34,111 nucleotides of DNA from Clostridia bacterium (lineage in GTDB: Bacteria; Bacillota; Clostridia; UMGS1883). The notes below the pieces were generated by a model that saw only the letters and a list, made by a program, of their open reading frames with translations, did not search any database and was not told the origin of the DNA. The DNA lies in contig JAFVPB010000041.1 in assembly GCA_017505525.1 (NCBI GenBank), forward strand, positions 1 to 34,111, given 5' to 3'. The translations under genes were made by a program, and so were the position numbers. This document shows positions 16,476 through 24,375 of the stretch, one piece after another. Numbering within the stretch: the first letter of the stretch is position 1; each line of letters begins with the position of its first letter.

Positions 16476-16506
16476 AATATAGCCCCCTTGAAAAATTAAT
16501 GATAGT

Positions 16507-16559
16507 TTAGATTAAATCTAATTTTAGATTATTATATAATAATTTGCCAAGGTTGTCAA
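16507..16559 (-). promoter_or_regulatory. Consensus promoter with operator palindrome, creatininase-family gene
   Basis: Reading leftward, TTGACA (16559-16554), 17 bases, TATAAT (16536-16531). Immediately downstream lies the perfect palindrome TTAGATTAAATCTAA (16507-16521) and one more half site, TTTAGATTA, at 16523-16531, overlapping the -10 edge. A perfect promoter with an operator over the start site is the arrangement of a tightly repressed, inducible gene. Confidence 0.75.
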
Positions 16560-16617
16560 TTAAATACAGTGTATATGTTCTGCTTTTTAATTCTTTTTTT
16601 CAATTATTTACAATGTA

Positions 16618-16646
16618 TTGAAATTTATGAAAAATAATGATATAAT
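16618..16646 (+). promoter_or_regulatory. Promoter of the VanY envelope cluster
   Basis: TTGAAA at 16618-16623, 17 bases, TATAAT at 16641-16646, with a TGA extended -10. It drives the three-gene run beginning at 16680. Confidence 0.7.
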
Positions 16647-16679
16647 AAAACATAATGCGACAAGAAAAGTGGTGTACTA

Positions 16680-17687
16680 ATGAATCAGTTACAAGAGAGA
16701 GAACTTAAAAGTCAGCGAATGGAAGAACTTCGCAGACGGAGAATTCTTGAAAGAAAAAGGGAAATTGCCCGCAAAAAGAAGCGAAAAAAGCTTATAAGAA
16801 AAGTGCTTATATCAATGCTTCTCTTTTTTGCTGCAACAGCAACGATAGTTCTTTGTGTTTTGCTTTTTGATACAATAATAAAAGATGCATCAAGCAGAAA
16901 AACTCCTGTTGCAACTCAGGTTGAATATACACAGCAAAACAGTGAGGATGTTGTGGAAGAACCGATTGAGAAAAAAGAGGAACAGAAGATTATTGTTGAT
17001 GACAGTATAGAATATAAAGACGAAACTAAAGAAGAAAGGTATGCTTCTTATAAAAAGCAGAATCCTCACTTTAGTGATGAAGAAATTATATGGCGCGTAA
17101 ATGCAAACCTCGATAAGCCCAAATACGAATACGACATTCCCGTTTCAGGGTATGATGACCCGTATATTATAGTTAATAAATATTATAAAGTGCCCGATGG
17201 CTACCATCCGCCCGACCTTAAATCTTTTGACGGACAGCTTCTGCGTGAAGAAACAGGTAATGCCTACAAAAAAATGCGTGAAGATGCACTGAAGCAAGGA
17301 CTTAATATCCGTGTTGTTTCGGGATACAGGTCGGTAGAATATCAAAGAGGATTGTATAATCGCTATCTTTCAAATGACTCAAGGGAAAATGTTGACCGCT
17401 ACAGTGCTCGCCCCGGGTATAGCGAGCACCATACAGGTATGGCAATGGACATCTTTGGATCGCAGGATGGACTCCGGAATTTCGAGAATACTCCTGAGTA
17501 TCCGTGGGTAAGAGATAACTGTTATAAATATGGATTTATCATAAGATATCTTGTCGAAACCGAGGATATAACGGGATACGAATCTGAACCGTGGCACCTC
17601 AGATATGTAGGGACTAAGGTCAGCACTGAAATGAAAGAGAAAAATATAAAAAGTTTTGAAGAATACCATGCTAAATATCTGCAGTAA
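16680..17687 (+). CDS. VanY-type D-alanyl-D-alanine carboxypeptidase (M15B), membrane-anchored
   Basis: 335 residues. A basic cytoplasmic segment (1-40) precedes one membrane helix (about 43-64), and a charged linker leads to an extracellular M15B domain. Catalytic signature: SGYRS near 214, SEHHTGMAMD at 248-257 giving zinc ligands His250 and Asp257, and EPWHLRYVG at 303-311 with general base Glu303 and ligand His306. It trims the terminal D-alanine of peptidoglycan stem peptides. Nearby genes show no VanRS, VanH or D-Ala-D-Lac ligase, so housekeeping wall remodelling is more likely than glycopeptide resistance. Confidence 0.9.
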   Translation: MNQLQERELKSQRMEELRRRRILERKREIARKKKRKKLIRKVLISMLLFFAATATIVLCVLLFDTIIKDASSRKTPVATQVEYTQQNSEDVVEEPIEKKEEQKIIVDDSIEYKDETKEERYASYKKQNPHFSDEEIIWRVNANLDKPKYEYDIPVSGYDDPYIIVNKYYKVPDGYHPPDLKSFDGQLLREETGNAYKKMREDALKQGLNIRVVSGYRSVEYQRGLYNRYLSNDSRENVDRYSARPGYSEHHTGMAMDIFGSQDGLRNFENTPEYPWVRDNCYKYGFIIRYLVETEDITGYESEPWHLRYVGTKVSTEMKEKNIKSFEEYHAKYLQ

Positions 17688-17701
17688 AGGGAGTGTTGAA
17701 A

Positions 17702-18373
17702 ATGAGTAAAGGAAAGAAAACTGAATTAATCATAGTTATTTCAATTCTCAGTGTTTTGATAATAGCACTGATGATATTTGCATCTTATTTCCTGATAACA
17801 AGAGGAACAAACCAAACTGGGCAAAATGTAAATCCCCCCGTAGTGAATATAACATCCTGCCCTCAGCAGGTAACTTCTGATAATCCCAATGTAATCATAG
17901 AAGGTGTTATGATCAGTGATGCTCCGTACTGCAATCTTACAATAAACGGAGAAGTTGTAGCAACTTCAACAGGCAAGGGAATGCAGGTGCAGTGGAGTAA
18001 GAATTATGTTCTTACTGCAGGAGAAACAAGAGAATTCAATATTGAAGCAAAAGATTCAAATAATCTTGTTACCGTTCAGAAGAAGACGGTGTATTGCCAG
18101 GAACTGAATACAAAGAAAAACAGAGCTCCTATTTCGCCGGGATGTACTCTTGTAAAGAAAAAAGCGAACGGCCTGAATATAAGAGAATATGCAGGAACTG
18201 ATTACGCTATAGTTGATTACATACACGGAAGCGACTATACTTCAGAAATGGTGTTTACAGGGCATTATGAAGTGGATTATCAGGGGTATACGTGGTATGA
18301 GGTGGTTTCTCCCAAGGGTAAACACGGATATGTAAGAAGCGATCTTGTGCAAACAAATACTTTCGTTGATTAA
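17702..18373 (+). CDS. Membrane-anchored Ig-like and SH3b protein
   Basis: 223 residues: short cytoplasmic start, one membrane helix (about 8-33), an extracellular Ig-like beta domain (about 45-125, with ITSCPQQVTS and LTINGEVVATS) and a C-terminal bacterial SH3 domain (about 145-220, NGLNIREYAG to GYVRSDLVQ). SH3b domains usually bind wall peptides. ATG 17702 follows GGGAG by eight bases, 14 bases after the VanY gene. It is clearly paralogous to the next gene. Probable role: wall-binding partner of the carboxypeptidase; this is inference from order. Confidence 0.78.
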   Translation: MSKGKKTELIIVISILSVLIIALMIFASYFLITRGTNQTGQNVNPPVVNITSCPQQVTSDNPNVIIEGVMISDAPYCNLTINGEVVATSTGKGMQVQWSKNYVLTAGETREFNIEAKDSNNLVTVQKKTVYCQELNTKKNRAPISPGCTLVKKKANGLNIREYAGTDYAIVDYIHGSDYTSEMVFTGHYEVDYQGYTWYEVVSPKGKHGYVRSDLVQTNTFVD

Positions 18374-18391
18374 CTGAAAGGAGAGATTAAT

Positions 18392-19150
18392 GTGATTTGC
18401 AGCAAATGCGGAAAACCGCTGGCAGAAAATGCAGCTTTTTGTATGGTGTGCGGAACTCGTGTGGAAGTGCCACCTAAAGGGAACTATCAGCAAACTGACA
18501 ATTCTGAGGATTATCAGGCGCGTGATGTTATAGAGAGTTCATCTTCAAAAGGTTCGATTTTATTGCCGATTATAATATCAATAAGCGCAATTTTGCTTGT
18601 CTTTATTGTATGCTTGTCTCTTGTTTTAACATCAATGTTTGGCGGAAAGCTTGCAGTTAATATTGATGCGTATCCGGAAAGGACGCAGGCAGGTTCGGTG
18701 GTTATCAGCGGCAGAGCATCTACAAAAGGCTCCAATGCAACAATAAGCATTAACGGTGAGTTTGTAAGCAACATTACAGCAAACAGTGATAATCAGTACT
18801 GGTCTAAATCGGTGGATCTGAAAGACGGAAGCAACACATTTGTTGTAACCATTACAGATACAAAAGGAAATATGGCCACAGAAAATGTTAGTATTATATG
18901 TGATTCGCAGGTAGTGTTTAAAAAGGGTACAATTCTGGTTAAACACAATGCCTCGGGGGTATATGTAAGACCTACTCCCCAGATCAGCAATAAATATATT
19001 ATGCTTATCGACAGAAACGACTACACATCTCGGTTCGTTTGTCTTGGTGAAGAATCAACAGATTCCGAAGGGTACATCTGGTGCAAGGTGAGTACTCCTA
19101 ACAAAGGAATAGGTTGGGTTCGCTCTGACCTGATGAGAGTTTTAGAATAA
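18392..19150 (+). CDS. Zinc-ribbon, Ig-like and SH3b membrane protein
   Basis: 252 residues beginning at GTG 18392, eight bases after GGAG. Residues 1-27 form a zinc ribbon (CSKCGKPL...CMVCGTR) of the zinc_ribbon_2 type, so the N-terminus is cytoplasmic. One membrane helix follows (about 51-76), then an Ig-like domain (VNIDAYPERTQ, ISINGEFVSNI) and an SH3b domain ending GIGWVRSDLMRV. The extracellular part repeats the architecture of the upstream gene, indicating tandem duplication with gain of a ribbon on one copy. The unit closes at the terminator at 19155. Confidence 0.8.
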   Translation: MICSKCGKPLAENAAFCMVCGTRVEVPPKGNYQQTDNSEDYQARDVIESSSSKGSILLPIIISISAILLVFIVCLSLVLTSMFGGKLAVNIDAYPERTQAGSVVISGRASTKGSNATISINGEFVSNITANSDNQYWSKSVDLKDGSNTFVVTITDTKGNMATENVSIICDSQVVFKKGTILVKHNASGVYVRPTPQISNKYIMLIDRNDYTSRFVCLGEESTDSEGYIWCKVSTPNKGIGWVRSDLMRVLE

Positions 19151-19154
19151 AAAA

Positions 19155-19188
19155 GGTGTGAAGAACTTGGTTCTTCACACCTTTTTTT
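19155..19188. terminator. Bidirectional terminator between convergent units
   Basis: GGTGTGAAGAAC and GTTCTTCACACC (12-bp perfect stem, TTG loop) flanked by A residues on the left and seven T residues on the right. It serves both the VanY cluster and the leftward AraC gene ending at 19197. Confidence 0.9.
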
Positions 19189-19196
19189 GCCTTTGT

Positions 19197-20072
19197 TTAT
19201 AAATTAAGCTTTGCTTTAATCGATTTCATATACTCCATAGGCGATTGCCCTGTTTCTTTTTTAAACAGACGGCAAAAATAATGGATTGAGTTGAAACCTA
19301 AATTTTCTGATATTTCCGTTACGGAATAAACGCTTTCACGAAGCATAACTTTTGCTTCTTTCACTCTCAGCTTGTTTATATAGGAAAGAACAGTTGTTCC
19401 GTAGGCTTCTTTAAAGCTCTGACAAAGAGAGGTTTTATTTGTGCCGAATAAAAAGCAAATGTTATCAAGAGAGATTTTTTCTTTATAGTGCTCAGATATG
19501 TAACGATAGATATCGGCAATTTTTCCGTCGGTTGAAATATCGGCAGATGGACCGTTGGTTTCGGGAGTCTGACTAGAACGTATAAGAGAAATAAAGAATG
19601 CCTCAAGCCTTATTTTTACAAGCTGGTCGGCACCAAAAGGATATATGGTGTTTTTTGCGCTCATAATATTTGGCTGGTCATATGGTGGAGGATAAACGCT
19701 CATCCCCTCCTGCATGATTTCGGCAAGAAGCTTTTTCTGCGCGCTTGTTAAATTTATTGCTTCCCTTGAAAAAGGTTCTAAAAATTCACTTTCACACTCA
19801 AAACCTATTATAATAACGTTAGGGGCGGTATCTTCTTCGCATTCAAGAGAATGCACCTCGTCGGGGCGATGAACTATAACCTGTCCCTCGGAAATGGTTC
19901 CCGAAAAATTCTCTGCATTCACATTGATTTTTCCTTTGTCCACATAAAGCATTTCACAGAAAGTGTGTGAGTCGCCAATGGTGTAGTAGCTTTCAGTGAA
20001 TTCAAAATAGTTTATGTTTGCGATTTTGCTTACACTTATTGCTATATCAAACGGTTTAAGATTGTAGCTCAT
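19197..20072 (-). CDS. AraC-family transcriptional regulator with cupin domain
   Basis: 291 residues. The N-terminal half is an AraC-type cupin barrel (GQVIVHRPDEVHSLE is the familiar sugar-sensing strand) and the C-terminal 100 residues are a double helix-turn-helix (ISLDNICFLFGTNKTSLCQSF and LGFNSIHYFCRLFKKETGQSP). Start 20072 is set by GGGAGG on the leftward strand; the longer open frame to 20258 crosses the promoter and is rejected. It faces the SGNH hydrolase gene across a 125-base divergent promoter region, so it probably controls that gene in response to a sugar. Confidence 0.88.
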   Translation of the reverse strand: MSYNLKPFDIAISVSKIANINYFEFTESYYTIGDSHTFCEMLYVDKGKINVNAENFSGTISEGQVIVHRPDEVHSLECEEDTAPNVIIIGFECESEFLEPFSREAINLTSAQKKLLAEIMQEGMSVYPPPYDQPNIMSAKNTIYPFGADQLVKIRLEAFFISLIRSSQTPETNGPSADISTDGKIADIYRYISEHYKEKISLDNICFLFGTNKTSLCQSFKEAYGTTVLSYINKLRVKEAKVMLRESVYSVTEISENLGFNSIHYFCRLFKKETGQSPMEYMKSIKAKLNL

Positions 20073-20094
20073 AAAAGCACCTCCCTTCGCCAAA

Positions 20095-20123
20095 ATTATA
20101 GTATAAATGAAAATAAAAGTCAA
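20095..20123 (-). promoter_or_regulatory. Leftward promoter of the AraC-type regulator
   Basis: TTGACT (20123-20118), 17 bases, TATAAT (20100-20095) read leftward. It stands back to back with the rightward hydrolase promoter, 20 bases apart. Confidence 0.7.
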
Positions 20124-20142
20124 TAATCCCGCATCCGTTTTA

Positions 20143-20171
20143 TTGACAAAGCCCCACTCAGCGAGTATAAT
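20143..20171 (+). promoter_or_regulatory. Consensus promoter of the SGNH hydrolase-ddh unit
   Basis: TTGACA at 20143-20148, 17 bases, TATAAT at 20166-20171, both perfect consensus boxes, 26 bases before the GTG start. Confidence 0.78.
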
Positions 20172-20197
20172 TACATATATTAAAGGGGGAGAGCGCA

Positions 20198-21490
20198 GTG
20201 GAAGATAATATAAGAGTGGTACTGCCAAAAAAATTCGACCTTGTTGTGGGCGACACATTTCAGCTTTTTTTCGTGGGAGTGGTTGAAGCTCCGAATCCGT
20301 ATATATACGATATTCTTGCAGTTTGCGAAAAAGGAAGAAATTACCCCCGATATTTTGAATACACGCCTGAGGAAGAGGGCGAGCACCTTCTTACAATTTC
20401 GGTTTTTGATGCAGGGAAGAACCTTCTTGGAAAAGGCGAAACACTGCTTAATGTTGTAAAAGGAAAAAGCCCCAAAAAAGAAACGAATATTTTGTGCATA
20501 GGCGATTCGCTTACTGCAGGCGGGCACTGGGTAAGCGAGGTTAACCGCAGATTAACCTCAAATGATGGTGTGCCCGAGGGCGATGGCTTTAAAAACTTTA
20601 ATTTTATTGGAACCTGCAAAAAAGACAATGTTGGCTTTGAGGGCTACGGCGGATGGAAATGGGAAGACTTTACAAGAGAAGAGAGTACAACCAATCCATC
20701 TGTGTGGGTAACCTGTAAAACAAATAAAACTGTGGAAGACCAGCATTCTTTATGGGAGGATGACAACGGAAATCTGTGGCAGATAGAAACAATAGATATA
20801 GGAAGATTAAAGTTCAACAGATTCAAAGGGCACAGTGCTCCTCGTCCTGAAAGCGGAAGGCTTACGCATTTTAAAAATGCAATTAATAAAGAAACAATTG
20901 AAATTATAAACACTTATAATGAGGACCCTAATCCGTTTTACGATGAGGAAAGTAAAAAGGTCAGCTTTAAGGCATACTGTAAAAAGAATAACTTTAAAGG
21001 GATAGACGGAGTGTATGTTCTTTTAGGGGCAAATGGGCTTATAGGAAACACAAAGCCTTATGAAGATTTTTGCATAGAGCTTAAGGAAAAGGCAAAGAAA
21101 CTTATTGATTTTATTCACGCCGACTACCCCGAAGCGCAAATCAAGATTATGATGATGCCAGTTCCGTCGAAGAACGGAGGTGCGGGGGCAAGCTATGGTG
21201 CAGAGTTGCCGTACTGCGATGATTATGGCTTGGCTCACTATGTTATGGAAACAAATATGGCGTATGAAAAGCTCGCTCTTCAAAAAGAATATTGTGCATT
21301 CGTTGAGTTTATAAATGTATCGGCGCAGTTCGATACTGATAATAATTATCCAAGTGCCGAAAAACCCGTGAATACACGAAGTGCGAAAAAAGAAATAATA
21401 GGAACAAACGGCTTGCACCCAACAATAGGCGGATATATGCAGATAGCCGATGCAGTATACAGAAATGCAGTTAAATCATTTTGCAAATAG
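20198..21490 (+). CDS. SGNH/GDSL-family esterase with N-terminal beta domain
   Basis: 430 residues from GTG 20198 (GGGGGAG upstream). Residues 1-95 form a beta-sandwich like those fused to carbohydrate esterases; the rest is an SGNH hydrolase: block I ILCIGDSLTAGG with the nucleophile Ser, block II Gly in GFEGYGGWKW, block III Asn in VLLGANG, and block V His in NGLHPTIGGY, where the usual Asp of DxxH reads Asn. No signal peptide, so it acts in the cytosol. Likely a carbohydrate acetylesterase under control of the divergent AraC regulator; substrate unknown. ddh follows 15 bases later. Confidence 0.84.
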   Translation: MEDNIRVVLPKKFDLVVGDTFQLFFVGVVEAPNPYIYDILAVCEKGRNYPRYFEYTPEEEGEHLLTISVFDAGKNLLGKGETLLNVVKGKSPKKETNILCIGDSLTAGGHWVSEVNRRLTSNDGVPEGDGFKNFNFIGTCKKDNVGFEGYGGWKWEDFTREESTTNPSVWVTCKTNKTVEDQHSLWEDDNGNLWQIETIDIGRLKFNRFKGHSAPRPESGRLTHFKNAINKETIEIINTYNEDPNPFYDEESKKVSFKAYCKKNNFKGIDGVYVLLGANGLIGNTKPYEDFCIELKEKAKKLIDFIHADYPEAQIKIMMMPVPSKNGGAGASYGAELPYCDDYGLAHYVMETNMAYEKLALQKEYCAFVEFINVSAQFDTDNNYPSAEKPVNTRSAKKEIIGTNGLHPTIGGYMQIADAVYRNAVKSFCK

Positions 21491-21505
21491 AAAAGAGGAA
21501 GAAGT

Positions 21506-22486
21506 ATGAAAATAGCAATTTACGGATATGGAAATCTTGGGCGCGGAATTGAGGCAGCGGTAAGACAAAACAGTGATATGGAGCTTTTCGGTGTGTTTAC
21601 ACGCAGAAATCCCGAAACAGTTACAACAAATACCGAGGGACTTAAAGTGTATAGCTCAGATGATATATTAAAATATAAGGAAGAAATTGATGTTTTAATT
21701 ATCTGCGGCGGAAGCGCAACCGACCTTCCCGAGATGACGCCCGAGTTAAGCAAGAACTTCAACGTTATAGATAGCTTCGATACTCACGCAGAAATAGTAA
21801 ATCACTTTGAAAGAGTGGATAAAGAGGCTAAGGCAAACGGAAATATTGCCCTTATTTCGGCCGGTTGGGATCCTGGAATGTTTTCAATCAACCGCCTTTA
21901 TGGCAGTGCAATACTTCCCGACGGAAACGATTACACTTTCTGGGGAAGAGGCGTAAGCCAGGGCCACAGCGATGCAATAAGAAGAATCGATGGAGTTCTT
22001 GATGCACGCCAGTACACAGTTCCCGTGCCTGAAGCTCTGGAAAAAGTAAGAAACGGAGAAAACCCAACTCTTACAACGTGCGAAAAGCATCTTCGTGAAT
22101 GCTACGTTGTGGCAGAAGAGGGTGCAGATTTAGAAAGAATTGAAAACGAAATCAAAACGATGCCCAATTATTTTGAGCCTTACGATACAACAGTAACATT
22201 TATCACGGAAGAAGAATTAAAAAAGTATCACAGCGAAATTCCTCACGGTGGCAGCGTTATCCGCACAGGAAAAACAGGATTTGAAGGCTCGCACAATCAC
22301 GTTGTTGAATTCAGCCTTAAGCTTGATTCAAACCCCGAGTTTACAGCAAGCGTTATAGTGAGCTTTGCCCGTGCAATACACAGAATGCACCAGCGCGGAG
22401 AGGTAGGCTGCAAAACTGTATTCGATGTAAAACCTGCCGACCTTAGTGTTCTTTCATCAAAGGAACTTATGGCACATCTGTTGTAA
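21506..22486 (+). CDS. ddh: meso-Diaminopimelate D-dehydrogenase
   Basis: 326 residues, the family's length. It makes meso-diaminopimelate directly from tetrahydrodipicolinate with NADPH and ammonia, a one-step branch of lysine and peptidoglycan synthesis. Seen: the Rossmann loop GYGNLGRGIEAA, CGGSATDLPE, DSFDTH, SAGWDPGMFSINRLYG, WGRGVSQGHSDAIRRIDGV and the C-terminal HNHVVEFSLKLDSNPEFTA. GAGGAAG precedes ATG 21506. It sits 15 bases after the SGNH hydrolase gene, so it is in the same unit, which is an unusual partner for a lysine gene. A terminator follows at 22501. Confidence 0.95.
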   Translation: MKIAIYGYGNLGRGIEAAVRQNSDMELFGVFTRRNPETVTTNTEGLKVYSSDDILKYKEEIDVLIICGGSATDLPEMTPELSKNFNVIDSFDTHAEIVNHFERVDKEAKANGNIALISAGWDPGMFSINRLYGSAILPDGNDYTFWGRGVSQGHSDAIRRIDGVLDARQYTVPVPEALEKVRNGENPTLTTCEKHLRECYVVAEEGADLERIENEIKTMPNYFEPYDTTVTFITEEELKKYHSEIPHGGSVIRTGKTGFEGSHNHVVEFSLKLDSNPEFTASVIVSFARAIHRMHQRGEVGCKTVFDVKPADLSVLSSKELMAHLL

Positions 22487-22500
22487 TTCAAGAAAAGGTA

Positions 22501-22541
22501 CGGGGATGTAGAAAATGAGTTTTTTACATCCCCGTGTTTGT
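22501..22541 (+). terminator. Terminator after ddh
   Basis: CGGGGATGTA and TACATCCCCG close a stem that continues through AAAA/TTTT pairs. The 3' arm plus flank is repeated almost exactly on the far side of dispersed element copy 3 (22766-22793). Confidence 0.7.
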
Positions 22542-22542
22542 T

Positions 22543-22780
22543 GGGGATAGGGAAAAATGCTTCAGAACGGACAAACTGAGCCAAGCGAAGCTTGGGTTAC
22601 CCGAAGCTGTATGTGTATACAGCGAGAGGCGAAGTTTGTTCGTAGCAAAAAGATTTAAAAATACAGAAAAATCGAATAAAATGAGATTTTTCAACCAAAT
22701 TAGAATTCTCTATGAATTTTAAACTATTTGATTTCGTATTATTATCGCCTTTTTGCGTTCTGGACTTTTTTTACATCCCC
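22543..22780 (+). repeat. Dispersed MITE-like element, copy 3
   Basis: Same orientation as copy 2: left tip GGGGATAGGG, then CAGAACGGACAAACTGAGCC, a variable centre with nested small palindromes (AAGCGAAGCTTGGG, CTGTATGTGTATACAG), GGCGAAGTTTGT, GTAGCAAAAAG, an AT-rich segment, then GCCTTTTTGCGTTCTGG and tip ACATCCCC. It occupies nearly all of the spacer between ddh and the rpmG promoter. No coding potential is seen. Confidence 0.78.
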
Positions 22781-22802
22781 GTTTAAAATTTGAAAAAAAT
22801 AG

Positions 22803-22831
22803 TTGACAATTATAATTTGTTATGGTAGAAT
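22803..22831 (+). promoter_or_regulatory. Promoter of the rpmG-secE-nusG cluster
   Basis: TTGACA at 22803-22808, 17 bases, TAGAAT at 22826-22831 with TGG extended -10. Confidence 0.75.
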
Positions 22832-22903
22832 ATCCTTACCTCGCTTTGAAGGCTTTTTTTACGTGCAATAAAATCGAGAGAATATTACTCAGGAGGCGTA
22901 ACC

Positions 22904-23053
22904 ATGAGAGTTAAAATTACATTAGCATGCACAGAATGCAAGCAGCGCAATTACAATACTATGAAGAATAAGAAGAATACCCCCGACAGACTTGAAATGA
23001 ATAAGTATTGTCCTTTCTGCCGTAAGCATACATTGCATAAAGAATCTAAATAA
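22904..23053 (+). CDS. rpmG: 50S ribosomal protein L33
   Basis: A 49-residue protein beginning [17 protein letters not shown] and ending HTLHKESK, the zinc-binding L33 type with two CxxC pairs (CTEC and CPFC). It binds 23S rRNA near the E site. CAGGAGG lies eight bases before ATG 22904. Clostridia usually place this gene directly before secE, as here. It keeps both cysteine pairs, so it is the zinc-dependent form rather than the zinc-free paralogue made in zinc shortage. Confidence 0.96.
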   Translation: MRVKITLACTECKQRNYNTMKNKKNTPDRLEMNKYCPFCRKHTLHKESK

Positions 23054-23068
23054 TAGAGGGTGAATGAT

Positions 23069-23284
23069 ATGGGAGAAACAGTTAAAAAAGAAGGCATATT
23101 TGCTCGTATAGCTAAGTCTGCAAGGGCAACAAAGTCTGAATTCAAAAAGGTTATCTGGCCTTCAAAGAAGCAGCTTATTAATAATACTGCTATCGTTATT
23201 GTTGCTTTAGTTGTTATCGGACTTGTTATATTCGGCCTTGATACACTCTTTATTTCACTCAGCAAGCTTGTTCTTGGTAAATAA
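23069..23284 (+). CDS. secE: Preprotein translocase subunit SecE
   Basis: 71 residues with one C-terminal membrane helix (about 40-62) and the conserved amphipathic segment KSEFKKVIWPSKKQL just before it. It stabilises the SecY channel. ATG 23069 is chosen over an in-frame GTG at 23060 because GAGGGTG sits six bases before it. It lies between rpmG and nusG as in other Firmicutes. Confidence 0.95.
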   Translation: MGETVKKEGIFARIAKSARATKSEFKKVIWPSKKQLINNTAIVIVALVVIGLVIFGLDTLFISLSKLVLGK

Positions 23285-23323
23285 TTTCGAAATAAGGAGG
23301 AAGGGCGCTGTGCCCAAGGTATT

Positions 23324-23851
23324 ATGAGTGCTGAATTTAAATGGTATGTTGCTCATACCTATTCGGGTTATGAAAATAAAGTAAAAGACAGCATTGAAAA
23401 AACCGTTGAAAATCGCGGACTCGGCGACCTTATAGGTGAAGTCTGCATTCCAATGGAAGAGACTGTGGAAGAAAATGATAAGGGCGAACAGAAAGTTGTT
23501 TCCCGCAAAATATATCCCGGATACGTATTTATAAAAATGCAGATGACGGACGAAAGTTGGTATGTTGTTCGTAACACAAGAGGATGTACCGGTTTTGTTG
23601 GCCCGGGAAGTAAACCTGTGCCGCTGTCAGATGCTGAGGTAGAGCGCCTTGGCGTTGAAGAGGCAGTCGTGGAAATTGATATCAGCGTAGGCGATACAGT
23701 TCGCATCACTGATGGAAGTATGGAAGGATTTATGGGCGAAGTGCTCGAAATCAACAATGAAAAACGCAAGCTCAGCGTTATGGTAACAATGTTCGGCGGA
23801 AGAGAAATGCAGGTGGAATTTGATTTCCATCAGGTAGAACCGCTTGAATAA
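23324..23851 (+). CDS. nusG: Transcription termination/antitermination factor NusG
   Basis: 175 residues. The NGN domain (1-115, WYVAHTYSGYENKVKDSIEK and PGYVFIKMQM) binds RNA polymerase, and the C-terminal KOW domain (from DISVGDTVRITDGSMEGFMGEV) binds partners. It modulates pausing and, in Firmicutes, promotes pausing at T-rich sites. The ribosome site is AAGG seven bases before ATG 23324. A conserved leader with the L1 operator separates it from rplK. Confidence 0.96.
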   Translation: MSAEFKWYVAHTYSGYENKVKDSIEKTVENRGLGDLIGEVCIPMEETVEENDKGEQKVVSRKIYPGYVFIKMQMTDESWYVVRNTRGCTGFVGPGSKPVPLSDAEVERLGVEEAVVEIDISVGDTVRITDGSMEGFMGEVLEINNEKRKLSVMVTMFGGREMQVEFDFHQVEPLE

Positions 23852-23887
23852 TTAAGTTTGGTTAATAGGCCGTTTGGCTTGTTATAC

Positions 23888-23919
23888 GGGTGGGAGGATT
23901 AATTTCCGCTAACACCACA
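23888..23919 (+). promoter_or_regulatory. L1 operator upstream of rplK (23S rRNA mimic)
   Basis: GGGTGGGAGG, a short loop, then CCGCTAACACCAC. The paired GGTGGGAGG/CC...ACACCACC pattern copies helix H76 of 23S rRNA where ribosomal protein L1 binds. In many bacteria L1 represses rplK-rplA by binding this mRNA copy. The hairpin ends 23 bases before the rplK start codon. Confidence 0.7.
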
Positions 23920-23941
23920 TTTTTTCTAAGGAGGTGCAACT

Positions 23942-24367
23942 ATGGCACAGAAAATTACAGGTTATATCAAATTGCAAATTCCTGCAGGTAAGGCTACACC
24001 AGCTCCACCAGTAGGTCCGGCTCTTGGTCAGCACGGTGTTAACATTGTGCAGTTCACTAAGGAGTTTAACGAAAGAACAGCGAAGGATGCAGGCTTAATT
24101 ATCCCTGTTGTAATCACTGTTTATGCTGACAGATCATTCAGCTTCATCACAAAAACTCCACCGGCAGCAGTTCTTATCAAGAAGGCCTGCAAAATTGAAA
24201 GCGGAAGCGGAGTTCCCAACAAAACAAAGGTAGCTCAGCTTAAGAAAGCTGATCTTCAGCAGATCGCTGAAACAAAAATGCCTGACCTTAATGCGGCAAG
24301 CATTGAAGCTGCTATGAGCATGATTGCTGGTACAGCAAGAAGTATGGGCGTAACAGTAGAGGAATAA
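23942..24367 (+). CDS. rplK: 50S ribosomal protein L11
   Basis: 141 residues, full length. The N-terminal domain carries the Pro-rich [21 protein letters not shown], which meets elongation factors and thiopeptide antibiotics; the C-terminal domain binds 23S rRNA helices 43-44 ([21 protein letters not shown]). AAGGAGG lies before ATG 23942. It is paired with rplA and both have L1-type hairpins in front of them. Confidence 0.98.
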   Translation: MAQKITGYIKLQIPAGKATPAPPVGPALGQHGVNIVQFTKEFNERTAKDAGLIIPVVITVYADRSFSFITKTPPAAVLIKKACKIESGSGVPNKTKVAQLKKADLQQIAETKMPDLNAASIEAAMSMIAGTARSMGVTVEE

Positions 24368-24375
24368 TTAAAGAA

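Noticed and set aside
16680-17687. Vancomycin resistance locus
   Set aside because: Only a VanY-type carboxypeptidase is present; no D-Ala-D-Lac ligase, VanH, VanX or two-component pair is nearby.
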